This document shows positions 9,960-17,922 of a stretch of DNA of 33,396 nt, piece after piece. The notes below the pieces were generated by a model. The model ran no database searches. It was not told where the DNA came from and was given only the letters and a program-made list of their open reading frames with translations. The stretch is from UBA11574 sp964591175 (GTDB lineage Bacteria; Desulfobacterota; Desulfobacteria; Desulfobacterales; UBA11574). Within the stretch, counting starts at the first letter, position 1. Each line of letters begins with the position of its first letter. The stretch spans positions 1 to 33,396 of the forward strand of contig CAZQAF010000039.1 in NCBI GenBank assembly GCA_964591175.1, read 5' to 3'. A program made the translations under genes and the position numbers.

Positions 9960-10505
9960 AACGATCCTCCTTGCAACATTTGATAAATGATAATAAATAT
10001 TTGGAAGTGTGGTTTACGTTTCAAAAGCACCATCTTCCACTTAACACCGGAAAAGGCTCGAAAGGCTTGTTCTATGAATAATGAGATATTCCTTATGGGA
10101 AGGCAATGACTATAAATTTTACAATTGTGTGAAGTTCAGACAAACTGCTCTCCGAAAAGTAGGCCTTACGGGCCGGAGGCCATCATATGAAAGCCTGCCG
10201 GTGATTGTATTGGTAGACATAGAGTAAGAATCGATGGATGAATTGTCAATTGCTCTTTTTCACCCGGCTTTGCCAAATCAGGGCAATCACGGCTTCTACC
10301 AAAACAAGCTTGGGGCAAAGATGAGTGTATGATTTCGACGGCGTGATAATAGATGGGCGTCCAATAAGCCTGATCGGCTTGCTTTGCTGTATCGGTTTCG
10401 TTTAAAATAGTTTAAGATACAGTTATGACTTATTTCCCTATTAAGCATGCCGTAAGAAACTATGATGATCAATGATTGTTTTATTTCTGCGATTGAGGAT
10501 TGCAA
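9960..10505. other. 546-nt spacer between divergent genes, structured leader
   Basis: No coding sequence is seen. The spacer holds a minus-strand promoter-like site (10221-10249), a strong hairpin (10173-10201: CCGGAGGC against GCCT-G-CCGG with one bulge), and a smaller hairpin with TGGAAG/CTTCCA arms near 10001-10038. Near 10395-10430 there are AT-rich stretches that could serve the cytochrome b gene, but no clear -35/-10 pair. Confidence 0.5.
10221..10249 (-). promoter_or_regulatory. Promoter-like site for the 60-residue protein gene
   Basis: On the minus strand TTGACA (10244-10249) is followed after 17 nt by TACTCT (10221-10226). The -35 is perfect, the -10 matches at three of six positions. 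The sequence around the -35 (gcaattgacaat then catc) is shared with the cytochrome c' promoter at 11989-12017. Transcription from here would give a ~255-nt leader. Confidence 0.4.
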
Positions 10506-11198
10506 ATGAACTCTCATGAAAATACCCAAAAAGAAAGCGATTCGGCTTATCCGCACCGGGTTCGCATTTGGGATCTGCCGACGCGTGTTTTTCATTGGCT
10601 TATCGTGATATTCGTTGTTATTTCATTTGCCACCGGTATGGTGGGCGGCAACTGGATGTCCTATCACCTGAAGAGCGGATTCATTATTTTTACATTGCTG
10701 CTTTTTCGGTTGATCTGGGGTTTTTGGGGTGGCCGCTATTCACGTTTTATTTCCTTTGTCCGCGGTCCGGCCGCTGTCATGGGGTATGCAAAAACGTTAT
10801 TTCGCAAAGATACGCCCAAGATCCTAGGGCATAATCCCATGGGGGGCTGGTCTGTAATGGCGATGCTGGCGGCGCTCGCTGTGCAGGTGGGTACCGGATT
10901 ATTCGCCAATGATGATATCGCCACTCAAGGGCCGCTCTACGGATGGGTCAGCAAAGCCACCAGTGATTGGCTGACCGGAATCCATGTATTCAACAAAGGC
11001 GTGATTATCTTCCTTATCGCCTTGCATATTTCGGCCGTGCTCTTTTACCTATTGATCAAACATGACAATTTGGTCGTTCCCATGGTTACGGGATTGCGGC
11101 CATGGCGCGAGCCAGCCCCCTCGTCCAATTATAAAATTTGGCGGGTGGTATTGGCAGCGGCCTTCTCCATCACGGTTGTTTATTGGGTGGTGCTTTGA
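10506..11198 (+). CDS. Cytochrome b561-type membrane cytochrome
   Basis: A 230-residue di-heme-type b cytochrome of the bacterial b561 / Ni-Fe hydrogenase cytochrome b fold, acting in electron transfer in the inner membrane. The start VRIWDLPTRVFHWLIVIFVV is the family's signature first helix with its heme-ligand His; further histidines are in YHLKSG, GIHVFNKG and ALHISAVL. Four membrane spans and a final hydrophobic helix (VLAAAFSITVVYWVVL) are seen. The ATG at 10506 is chosen over TTG at 10500 because gagga (10495-10499) is 6 nt before it. It converges with a cytochrome c' gene, a pairing often seen in proteobacteria, which suggests the two exchange electrons; that link is inference. Confidence 0.9.
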   Translation: MNSHENTQKESDSAYPHRVRIWDLPTRVFHWLIVIFVVISFATGMVGGNWMSYHLKSGFIIFTLLLFRLIWGFWGGRYSRFISFVRGPAAVMGYAKTLFRKDTPKILGHNPMGGWSVMAMLAALAVQVGTGLFANDDIATQGPLYGWVSKATSDWLTGIHVFNKGVIIFLIALHISAVLFYLLIKHDNLVVPMVTGLRPWREPAPSSNYKIWRVVLAAAFSITVVYWVVL

Positions 11199-11223
11199 AC
11201 CCACCGATATGCTCAGTGGGTTC
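11197..11223 (+). terminator. Hairpin at the end of the cytochrome b gene
   Basis: Perfect 8-bp arms gaacccac (11197-11204) and gtgggttc (11216-11223) with an 11-nt loop start inside the stop codon. There is no T run after it, so it may protect the 3' end or act weakly in termination rather than being a standard intrinsic terminator. Confidence 0.45.
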
Positions 11224-11300
11224 GCTTCCCCCGCCAAACAATACCTGCCCTCTCGTGCCTTCCATGACAAATGGGTTGGTGGATGTCCGATCCGTCAGCC

Positions 11301-11759
11301 CTACCTGGCGCGGTAAGCGTCGTGACAGCTTTTGCAGCTTTTGCCGACGTTACCGAACTGTGTCTTGACCGCATTGAAGTCATCACCGGCGGCTGCTTTG
11401 ACCAGTTTGCGGGTCTCGGTTTCAAGGACTTTTGCCTTGGCCAAGAACTTGTCTTTTTCCTTAAAAGCCGATGGCTTCAACTCTGTTTTGCCTTTGTCGC
11501 TGCCGGGGGACATAAACGCCTGCCAAGGTAATGTGGCGAGCATTTCCACGATGGCGGCATTGCGGGAAAATGCTTTTTTTTCGTAAGGCTTTTTGCCCGT
11601 CACCACGGCCCCCATCTGAGCCGTATGGTATCCCATGATCGTCATCACTGATTGACGGTACGCGATAGCACTCTCGGGCCTGGTGAATTGCGCATAGGCG
11701 ATGCCGAAAAACAAAACCCCGACTATCGCGGTAATGAAAAACTTGGATAATTTTTTCAT
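11301..11759 (-). CDS. Cytochrome c' (class II c-type cytochrome)
   Basis: A 152-residue periplasmic heme protein. A Sec signal peptide (KKLSKFFITAIVGVLFFGIAYA, about residues 2-23) is followed by a four-helix bundle typical of cytochrome c'. The heme site CKSCH lies near the C-terminus (about 143-147), as in class II cytochromes. The RQSVMTIMGYHTAQMGAVV segment corresponds to the first helix that lines the heme pocket. Such proteins bind NO or transfer electrons. The ribosome site (aaggag, 6 nt before ATG) is strong. It converges on the b561-type gene and has its own promoter-like site about 250 nt upstream. Confidence 0.93.
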   Translation of the reverse strand: MKKLSKFFITAIVGVLFFGIAYAQFTRPESAIAYRQSVMTIMGYHTAQMGAVVTGKKPYEKKAFSRNAAIVEMLATLPWQAFMSPGSDKGKTELKPSAFKEKDKFLAKAKVLETETRKLVKAAAGDDFNAVKTQFGNVGKSCKSCHDAYRAR

Positions 11760-11988
11760 CCTGTCTCCTTTTCGTTTGATGGGTTGCCGAAGCCGAAGAT
11801 CTTCATCATTTACATCAAAGAAATAAACAACAAAAGCAAATGTGCTTTATTGTTTTACAATCCGCGGCGTATCACAAAGGCCTACCCCTCGCTGCAGCGG
11901 ATCTCCTTCATGGGAAAAGAAGTTGCTGATAGCATAAAATGAAAAATGAATTGATAAGATTTCCCTAATGGAATGGCGTATATCTAAA

Positions 11989-12017
11989 AAATTAACAGAG
12001 GCGAGATGGATTGTCAA
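11989..12017 (-). promoter_or_regulatory. Promoter-like site for cytochrome c'
   Basis: On the minus strand TTGACA (12012-12017) is followed after 17 nt by TAATTT (11989-11994). Just downstream in the transcript comes a motif (11947-11978) shared with the ABC-operon leader. Motif-based only. Confidence 0.4.
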
Positions 12018-12028
12018 TTGCGATTTTT

Positions 12029-12067
12029 CTTGCAAAACCAACCAGGTGCTTAGCACCCGGTTGCAAG
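12029..12067. repeat. Bulged hairpin next to a partial foldback element
   Basis: The arms AACCaGGTGC and GCACCcGGTT close a 3-nt loop, and outer arms CTTGCA and TGCAAG extend the stem. Neither strand has a T run after it, so its role is unclear. It abuts the partial element at 12070. Confidence 0.45.
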
Positions 12068-12069
12068 TT

Positions 12070-12130
12070 GAGACCTTTGCAAAACGCGCCTTTTTGCCCA
12101 ATCCGCCGGAGGCGGACAAGTTTCTGCGTC
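12070..12130 (+). repeat. Partial copy of the 142-nt foldback element
   Basis: The sequence from gagacctttg to tttctgcgtc matches the left end of the element at 17141-17282 except for a 17-18-nt insertion with a palindromic core (ccgccggaggcgg, near 12103-12115). The right terminal repeat is missing, so this is a truncated copy. Confidence 0.6.
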
Positions 12131-12272
12131 TGCCCCGTGAAATGCTTGCCCTGTTAAATCCGTTTTTAACATTTAACCGGGGCGAAGCCTATTTCTCCGG
12201 GGTCAACCTCAAATTTTTGCCCGGATATTTCAGTATTCCTAAGAGATTGCCGATATTGATTTAATAACATCC

Positions 12273-12278
12273 TATAAT
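12273..12278 (+). promoter_or_regulatory. Candidate -10 box for the two-component operon
   Basis: A perfect TATAAT lies 25 nt before the GTG chosen as the kinase start. No good -35 is found at 16-18 nt, so the site may need an activator or may be chance. Confidence 0.3.
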
Positions 12279-12303
12279 ATTATCTCTTTTGAAAAGGTTC
12301 TGT

Positions 12304-13866
12304 GTGTATAATCGAAGTCTGAAAACAAATATTACTGTTCAGCTGGCGGTGCTGTTATTGATGGCCATGATATTAACCGCGTTTGTCATGGCGATTCTGA
12401 TGCAGAAGGCCCTTATCAATTCGGAAATGTCAAAAGGACATGCCTTTTTGTTAGGAATTTCAGCCAATAAAAAAATTCATTTTCAATCGAAAAACGCGAT
12501 CAAGTCTTCGGATTTTCAGGATATTTCCGGCGATATGCTCAACAATATCGGATTTTCAGGCATTTTGTTGATGGATGAAAACCGGAATCTGATTTTTTCA
12601 AAGGGCAAAAACCTGAAGATGCAGGGCGAACTCGAGGCGATTACGCGACAGACCATCCAATCAGGGATAAAAACATCCCGATTTACCGGTTCGATCTGGT
12701 GGGGCGTGTGGCGGCAGGGACAGGATATGATTATATCGGCGCCCATCATTCGAGAAAGAAAGGTTGTCGGCGCCGGCAGCGTCGCAGTATCCTTAACGGG
12801 GACATATAATGTTTTAAAACAAACCCGATATGTATTGTTGATATATGTACTCGTAAATACAATCGTTTTTACCTTTATTGGTTTTTATAGAATTTCGAAA
12901 ACCATTGCAAAACCGTTGCAGAGACTGGTCAAGAGGGCCGAAGCCTATCAGGATGATAACGAGGTGTTTTTTTTGTCTGAAAATGAAGAGAGCGAATTCA
13001 ACAAACTTTCCAAGGCATTGAACCGGATGCTTCAACACATCGCCGACGATAAAGAAAAACTCCGGGGCGTCGTGGCATCTCTCGAGGCGGCCAATTTTGA
13101 CTTAAAAAAAGCCCAAAAAGATATGATCAGGGCTGAGAAATTGGCCTCCGTTGGCAGGTTGTCAGCCGGTATCGCCCATGAAATCGGAAACCCCATCGGT
13201 ATTATCACCGGCTATCTTGAGTTGCTGAAAAGAAAAGACATCCCAAATGAGGATAGAATAGATTTTATTTTGCGCACAGAGACTGAGATACAGCGCATCG
13301 ATGCCATTATCCGTCAGCTTTTGGATCTGTCAAGGCCATCGAAAGAAGATGTCAAAGATGTACCGGTACATGCCGTCATTGAAGATGCTATCGGCGCATC
13401 CCGTTTTCATCCGCTGATGTCCGATATTGATCTGGATCTCAGGTTGTCTGCTGAAAACGATCGGGTGAAGGGCGACCCCAATCAGTTAAGGCAAGTGTTT
13501 TTAAATCTCATGATTAATGCCGCTGATGCCATTTTATCGGCAAATATTGATTCAAAGGGAAAAATATCGATTGTCAGTCAGGTCCAAAAAAATGGTCCCA
13601 ATGATGCACCGAAAGAAAAAGACATGCTGAAAATAGATTATATCGACAATGGTTCGGGAATTTCCACGGAGAATCTTGCCAATATTTTTGATCCTTTTTT
13701 TACCACCAAAGGACCGGGAAAGGGAACCGGTCTTGGTCTTTCGGTCTGTTTTATGATTGTCGAAGCAATGGGAGGCAATATCAAAGCGACCAGTCGAGAA
13801 GGCGACGGCGCGACGTTTACGGTGTTCCTGCCGCTGAGTTCTGATGAGAGGTTGGACAATGTATAA
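12304..13866 (+). CDS. Membrane sensor histidine kinase (NtrB-like)
   Basis: This ~520-residue kinase senses a signal at the membrane and phosphorylates the downstream regulator. It has a first span at about 11-33, a periplasmic sensor region of ~140 residues, a second span at about 174-195, a HAMP linker, and a coiled coil before the HisKA helix with phospho-acceptor His292 in AHEIGNP. The ATPase part has the N box NLMINAADAI (~400), G1 DNGSGIS (~448) and G2 GKGTGLGLS (~472). GTG at 12304 was chosen because aaaagg lies 6 nt before it; a TTG at 12289 lacks a ribosome site. It overlaps the regulator by 8 nt, so the two are translationally coupled. The signal is unknown. Confidence 0.92.
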   Translation: MYNRSLKTNITVQLAVLLLMAMILTAFVMAILMQKALINSEMSKGHAFLLGISANKKIHFQSKNAIKSSDFQDISGDMLNNIGFSGILLMDENRNLIFSKGKNLKMQGELEAITRQTIQSGIKTSRFTGSIWWGVWRQGQDMIISAPIIRERKVVGAGSVAVSLTGTYNVLKQTRYVLLIYVLVNTIVFTFIGFYRISKTIAKPLQRLVKRAEAYQDDNEVFFLSENEESEFNKLSKALNRMLQHIADDKEKLRGVVASLEAANFDLKKAQKDMIRAEKLASVGRLSAGIAHEIGNPIGIITGYLELLKRKDIPNEDRIDFILRTETEIQRIDAIIRQLLDLSRPSKEDVKDVPVHAVIEDAIGASRFHPLMSDIDLDLRLSAENDRVKGDPNQLRQVFLNLMINAADAILSANIDSKGKISIVSQVQKNGPNDAPKEKDMLKIDYIDNGSGISTENLANIFDPFFTTKGPGKGTGLGLSVCFMIVEAMGGNIKATSREGDGATFTVFLPLSSDERLDNV

Positions 13867-15265
13867 AAAATTATCAAAAGATACGCTGCCGGCTCAAAAA
13901 CGTTTGCTGGTTATCGATGATGAAGAGAATATGCGCCATATGCTGTCTTCGATGCTGAAAAATGACGGTTACCGGGTTGATACGGCATCCAACGGTTCCG
14001 AGGCATTGGATATGGTGGATCAGACATTATACGATTTTATACTCTGTGACCTCAGGATGCCGGATATGAGTGGAATGGAATTTTTTGAAACTGCACGGGA
14101 TAAGCTGTGGGCCAGCACCGTCATCATGATGTCGGCATACGGCAGCATCGATACGGCGGTTGAAGCCGTAAAAAAAGGCGCCTATGACTTCATATCCAAG
14201 CCGTTTAAAATAGATGAGGTGCTTTTGACCCTCAAAAAAGCCGAAGAACGCGAGAGTCTGAAGCGAGAAAATCGCTGGTTAAAAGAACGTATTCGAAAGA
14301 TTCAAGATGATTATCATTTTGGGAACATGGTTGCCAAAAGCAAGTCCATGGAGGTGGTGTTCAAGACCGCAGAGAAAGTCGCTCAATATGACACCACGGT
14401 GTTGATTTACGGTGCGAGCGGTACCGGAAAGGAACTAGTCGCAAAGGGAATTCATTTTTCGAGTCCAAGGGCTAAAAATTCATTGGTTCCCGTGAATTGC
14501 GGCGGCATCCCCGAGACATTGCTGGAAAGCGAACTTTTCGGGTATCGAAAAGGCGCCTTTACAGGTGCGGACAGCGATAAAAAAGGTCTCTTTGAAGAAG
14601 CGAACGGCGGAACGATTTTCCTGGATGAAATCGGAGAGTTGCCATTGTCTTTGCAGGTCAAACTCCTTCGGGTATTGCAGGAAAATGAAATCAGGGCAGT
14701 GGGGGATTCAAAAACAAAAAAAATAGATGTTCGCGTCATCGCTGCAACATCCAAACATCTCGAACATGAAGTAAAAAACGGTACATTTCGCGAAGATCTC
14801 TTTTTCCGGCTGAATGTGTTGCCGATCCAATTGCCCCCGCTTAAGGATCGGACCGAAGACATACCGATGTTGACCCGGCATTTTATCGACCGTTTCAATA
14901 TCAGTCTCGGTAAAAACATAAAAGGGATAGCGCCGGCAGCCATGTCCATTTTGCTCAAACATGCCTGGCCGGGGAATGTCAGGGAACTTGAAAATGTTAT
15001 CGAGAGAGCCGTCATACTTGCCGAAGGGCCGATTCTTGTACCGGAAAACTTTTTCCTTGAGCTGAGTAACGGATCGAAGACCGAAAATATGAATGAATTA
15101 TTTGGCGGATACTCTCTGAAGATCAACCAGAAGATACTGGAAAAAAGACTCATTACAAAGGCGCTTACGGAAACAAAGGGAAACCGGACCAAAGCCGCCG
15201 CTATTCTTGAAATCAGCCATCCCTCCCTTTTGAGTAAGATGAAGTCCTATGGCATTGACCTCTAG
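13859..15265 (+). CDS. Sigma54-dependent response regulator, NtrC family
   Basis: A 468-residue activator of sigma54 RNA polymerase. The receiver domain (about 15-130) has the acidic pair DDEEN and phospho-acceptor Asp64 in LCDLRMPD. The AAA+ domain has Walker A GASGTGKE (~185), the sigma54-contact loop GAFTGA (~232), and Walker B FLDEIGEL. A Fis-type helix-turn-helix closes the protein (GNRTKAAAILEISHPSLLSK). The ATG at 13859 overlaps the kinase stop and has agagg 7 nt upstream; another ATG at 13844 is possible. Targets are not visible; I saw no convincing -24/-12 site in the spacer before the next gene. Confidence 0.94.
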   Translation: MYKKLSKDTLPAQKRLLVIDDEENMRHMLSSMLKNDGYRVDTASNGSEALDMVDQTLYDFILCDLRMPDMSGMEFFETARDKLWASTVIMMSAYGSIDTAVEAVKKGAYDFISKPFKIDEVLLTLKKAEERESLKRENRWLKERIRKIQDDYHFGNMVAKSKSMEVVFKTAEKVAQYDTTVLIYGASGTGKELVAKGIHFSSPRAKNSLVPVNCGGIPETLLESELFGYRKGAFTGADSDKKGLFEEANGGTIFLDEIGELPLSLQVKLLRVLQENEIRAVGDSKTKKIDVRVIAATSKHLEHEVKNGTFREDLFFRLNVLPIQLPPLKDRTEDIPMLTRHFIDRFNISLGKNIKGIAPAAMSILLKHAWPGNVRELENVIERAVILAEGPILVPENFFLELSNGSKTENMNELFGGYSLKINQKILEKRLITKALTETKGNRTKAAAILEISHPSLLSKMKSYGIDL

Positions 15266-15404
15266 CTGGTGTCCATCCGGAAATATCCTGTTTTTGACGA
15301 ACTCTGTGTCCTATAGATTTATGGAAAAAAATTTCGATGTGTGTGCAAAGAGGTTTTTGTTTGGGCAAAAGCCTGTTAAAATATGACAAAAAGGGAGGAA
15401 AAAA

Positions 15405-17099
15405 TTGGAAGACACGGCTGCGATTCAACGCATCCTCAAGGATGTCTATGGTGAAATAAACGGAAAAGCGGCGTTTGATAAGATTTTTCCGATAATTGAG
15501 AAATATTCGGATCTGAAAAACCGGGAGGAGACCGATTTTTCAGAAAAGGATGTATTTTTAGTCACCTATGGCGATACATTGAATAAAACCGGAGAAGCTC
15601 CCCTGGAAACACTGTGTGATTTTGCCGAAAGCCGGTTTAAAGATGTGTTTTCGACCATCCACATTCTGCCGTTTTTTCCCTATTCTTCGGATGACGGGTT
15701 TTCGGTGGTCGATTTTTTCGCGGTGAATCCCGAGCTGGGTGACTGGAAGGACATTCAACGATTGGGGCGCGTGTTTCGGTTGATGTTCGATCTCGTGCTC
15801 AATCACGTCTCTTCAAAGAGTGCATGGTTTAAAAACTATCTGGATGAAAAATCCCGGTATGAAGATCTGGCCATCGAGGTCGACCCGTCAACGGATCTGT
15901 CGCTGGTGACAAGACCCAGGTCATTGCCGCTTTTGACGCGATTTCACAAAACATCCGGCGATACCGTGTATGTTTGGACCACTTTCAGTGCCGATCAGAT
16001 CGATCTGAATTATAAGAGCGTGGATGTTCTTGAAAAAATGGTAAACGTCCTGCTTTTTTATATGAAAAAGGGTGCCGCCGTTATTCGACTTGATGCCGTT
16101 GCCTATCTTTGGAAAGATATCGGGACCTCCTGCATTCATCTAAGGCAGGCCCATCAAGTGGTTCAACTTTTCCGCAAAATACTGGATCTTGCCGCGCCGG
16201 ATTCACTTCTGATTACCGAGACCAATGTTCCCCATCAAGAGAATGTGAGTTATTTTGGCGATGGAAAGAATGAAGCACAAATGGTGTATAATTTTACTTT
16301 GCCGCCATTACTTTTGTATACGTTTGTTCGGGAGGATGCCGGTGCGCTGTCCCGATGGGCCGAATGTTTACGGATAGATTCTCCGGATAACACATTTTTC
16401 AACTTTACAGCTTCCCATGACGGCATCGGCGTAAGGCCGCTGGAAGGGATTCTGGCTCGGGACGAAATCGAAAAACTTATGGGTATCGTAAAGAAAAATG
16501 GGGGAGACGTTTCCTATAAAAGAGATCCGGACGGTTCCAACAGCCCGTATGAACTCAATATCACCTATGTCGATGCACTGTTAAACCTCGAAAATAATAA
16601 CGATCCCTGGCACATACCCAGGTTTCTGGCTTCCCAGGCCATCCAGCTTGTCTTGCCGGGGGTTCCCGCGATATATATTCACAGTATCTTAGGTTCAAGG
16701 AACTGGACGGAGGGCGTACGTCGAACCCAAAGCAAAAGAGCCGTCAATCGGGAAAAATTGCGGGTGGATGACGTCTTGTCGCAGCTAAAAGATCCTGAAA
16801 CGTTTCGTTCCAGGATCTTTTATCCTTTTATCCATATGATCAAAACCAGAAGAGAACAGTCTGCTTTTCATCCAAAGGCGGATTTTGAAATACTTCATAT
16901 CGATCCAAAGGTGTTTGTCGTTGTCAGACGTTCAATGGCGCAAACGATATATACCGTCACCAATATTTCATCCGGCCGGGTCAACGTGTCGCTGTCGGAT
17001 GCAAAGGCGCCTTCTTTGATGAAGGACCTCTTTACCGGCGATGATTTCCGAACGGATGCAATAACGCTTGCCCCCTATCAGTTCCTGTGGCTTTCGTGA
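15405..17099 (+). CDS. GH13_18 sugar phosphorylase-like enzyme (sucrose phosphorylase family)
   Basis: A 564-residue alpha-amylase-fold enzyme. HILPFFPYSSDDGFSVVDF marks the sucrose/glucosylglycerate phosphorylase subfamily. The catalytic residues are visible: nucleophile Asp230 in VIRLDAVAYLWK, acid/base Glu272 in LLITETNVPH, and transition-state Asp339 in TASHDGIGVRP. Family members split an alpha-glucoside with phosphate to give glucose 1-phosphate; the acceptor (fructose, glycerate, glycerol) cannot be assigned by eye. The start is TTG, well supported by gggagg (15393-15398) 6 nt upstream, and no ATG nearby fits. No signal peptide is seen, so it is cytoplasmic. It lies 139 nt after the two-component genes on the same strand; a regulatory link is possible but unproven. 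Confidence 0.88.
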   Translation: MEDTAAIQRILKDVYGEINGKAAFDKIFPIIEKYSDLKNREETDFSEKDVFLVTYGDTLNKTGEAPLETLCDFAESRFKDVFSTIHILPFFPYSSDDGFSVVDFFAVNPELGDWKDIQRLGRVFRLMFDLVLNHVSSKSAWFKNYLDEKSRYEDLAIEVDPSTDLSLVTRPRSLPLLTRFHKTSGDTVYVWTTFSADQIDLNYKSVDVLEKMVNVLLFYMKKGAAVIRLDAVAYLWKDIGTSCIHLRQAHQVVQLFRKILDLAAPDSLLITETNVPHQENVSYFGDGKNEAQMVYNFTLPPLLLYTFVREDAGALSRWAECLRIDSPDNTFFNFTASHDGIGVRPLEGILARDEIEKLMGIVKKNGGDVSYKRDPDGSNSPYELNITYVDALLNLENNNDPWHIPRFLASQAIQLVLPGVPAIYIHSILGSRNWTEGVRRTQSKRAVNREKLRVDDVLSQLKDPETFRSRIFYPFIHMIKTRREQSAFHPKADFEILHIDPKVFVVVRRSMAQTIYTVTNISSGRVNVSLSDAKAPSLMKDLFTGDDFRTDAITLAPYQFLWLS

Positions 17100-17140
17100 A
17101 GGATGCGAACAAAGGGAGCAATCAGAAGTTCATCCGACCG

Positions 17141-17282
17141 GAGACCTTTGAAAAACGCCCCTTTTTGCCCAATTTCTGCGTCAGGCTCAAATTTCAATCC
17201 TCAAAATACACAATGTATTCCTGCGGTTAAAGTCTTCGCCTTCCTTGAACTTGAACAAAAATGAGCATTTTTCCAAGGTCTC
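17141..17282. repeat. 142-nt foldback (MITE-like) element with terminal inverted repeats
   Basis: The ends gagacctttgaaaaa (17141-17155) and tttttccaaggtctc (17268-17282) are inverted repeats, 14 of 15 matching. A small palindrome (aataca/tgtatt) sits in the middle near 17206-17220. No coding frame of note lies inside. It fills the space between two convergent stop codons (17099 and 17292), where it may also end transcription. A partial copy is at 12070-12130. Confidence 0.7.
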
Positions 17283-17291
17283 ACCGGACGC

Positions 17292-17573
17292 TTACTGGCC
17301 GTTGATTTTGTCTCTTAATTTTCCCGAGCACTTGAAGGTGACAACTTTGCGTTCCTTTAATATCAAGTCGCTGCCGGTTGCAGGATTTCGACCTCTGCGC
17401 TCTTTTTTTTTCTTGATACAAAATTTGCCGAATCCCGATATCAGAACGTCTTCACCGTTTTCAAGTGTGCTTTTCATAATTTCCAATAACGTTTCAATGA
17501 CTTCCACAGATTTTTTCTTGGTAAAACCGAGTTCGTGTATACTTGTGATAATGTCGTTCTTTGTTAATGCCAT
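17292..17573 (-). CDS. ihfA: Integration host factor alpha-like DNA-bending protein
   Basis: A 93-residue HU/IHF family protein that bends DNA in the nucleoid. It begins MALTKNDI and has the DNA-binding arm motif RRGRNPATGSDL followed by VVTFKCSGKLRDKI. The GRNP tip and GFGKF turn fit the family, and the N-terminus and the arm favour IHF-alpha over HU; without alignment the subunit type is probable, not certain. The ribosome site gaggagg is strong. It is preceded after 63 nt by a tiny coiled-coil gene on the same strand, and its stop lies 10 nt from a foldback element. Confidence 0.85.
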   Translation of the reverse strand: MALTKNDIITSIHELGFTKKKSVEVIETLLEIMKSTLENGEDVLISGFGKFCIKKKKERRGRNPATGSDLILKERKVVTFKCSGKLRDKINGQ

Positions 17574-17636
17574 GGCGCCTCCTCATCGACTAATTCCGTT
17601 GTGGATCTTAAACAAAACCTGTGATTTTGAATCTCG

Positions 17637-17768
17637 TCATTCTTCATTATGTTTCGAGTCACAGCCTTTTTCCGTTTCATTGCCCTCGATCTTTTTAATG
17701 ATTTTATTAATCCTTGTCATAATTTTATCAATTTCGGCTTTAAGCTTTTCATCCTCCGAATCACTCAT
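17637..17768 (-). CDS. 43-residue coiled-coil protein upstream of the IHF gene
   Basis: This short frame has ATG at 17768 with ggagg 7 nt upstream and a stop at 17637. The product is highly charged, with heptad-like hydrophobic spacing (KLKAEIDKIMTRINKIIKKI), so a short coiled coil is likely. I do not recognise a family. Same strand as the IHF-alpha-like gene and likely in one transcript with it. Confidence 0.6.
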   Translation of the reverse strand: MSDSEDEKLKAEIDKIMTRINKIIKKIEGNETEKGCDSKHNEE

Positions 17769-17802
17769 TCAATGTCCTCCTTAGGGTAAGCTTATTGTCT
17801 AT

Positions 17803-17831
17803 CGGTATGCTAAAATAAACGCGTTTGTCAA
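17803..17831 (-). promoter_or_regulatory. Promoter-like site for the 43-residue gene and IHF gene
   Basis: On the minus strand a perfect TTGACA (17826-17831) has only weak -10 candidates (ATACCG or TACCGA) at 17-18 nt. The site lies 35-60 nt before the small gene. Confidence 0.3.
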
Positions 17832-17922
17832 TACGGTTCAACTAAAAATTGTAATGGATTATATTTTTAACATGTTACGATCAAAAGCCGAACAGATCTC
17901 AAGATGCTTTGCATGCGGCCCG

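Noticed and set aside
10150..10210. Cyclic-di-GMP riboswitch-like sequence on the plus strand (gccggaggc and tgccgg segments)
   Set aside because: Only short GC blocks resemble the class; the conserved core bases and the expected three-helix layout are not found. The hairpin is described without a class.
14452..15192. Long minus-strand frame opposite the response regulator
   Set aside because: It mirrors the conserved NtrC-family coding frame and has no ribosome site or recognisable domain; a shadow frame.
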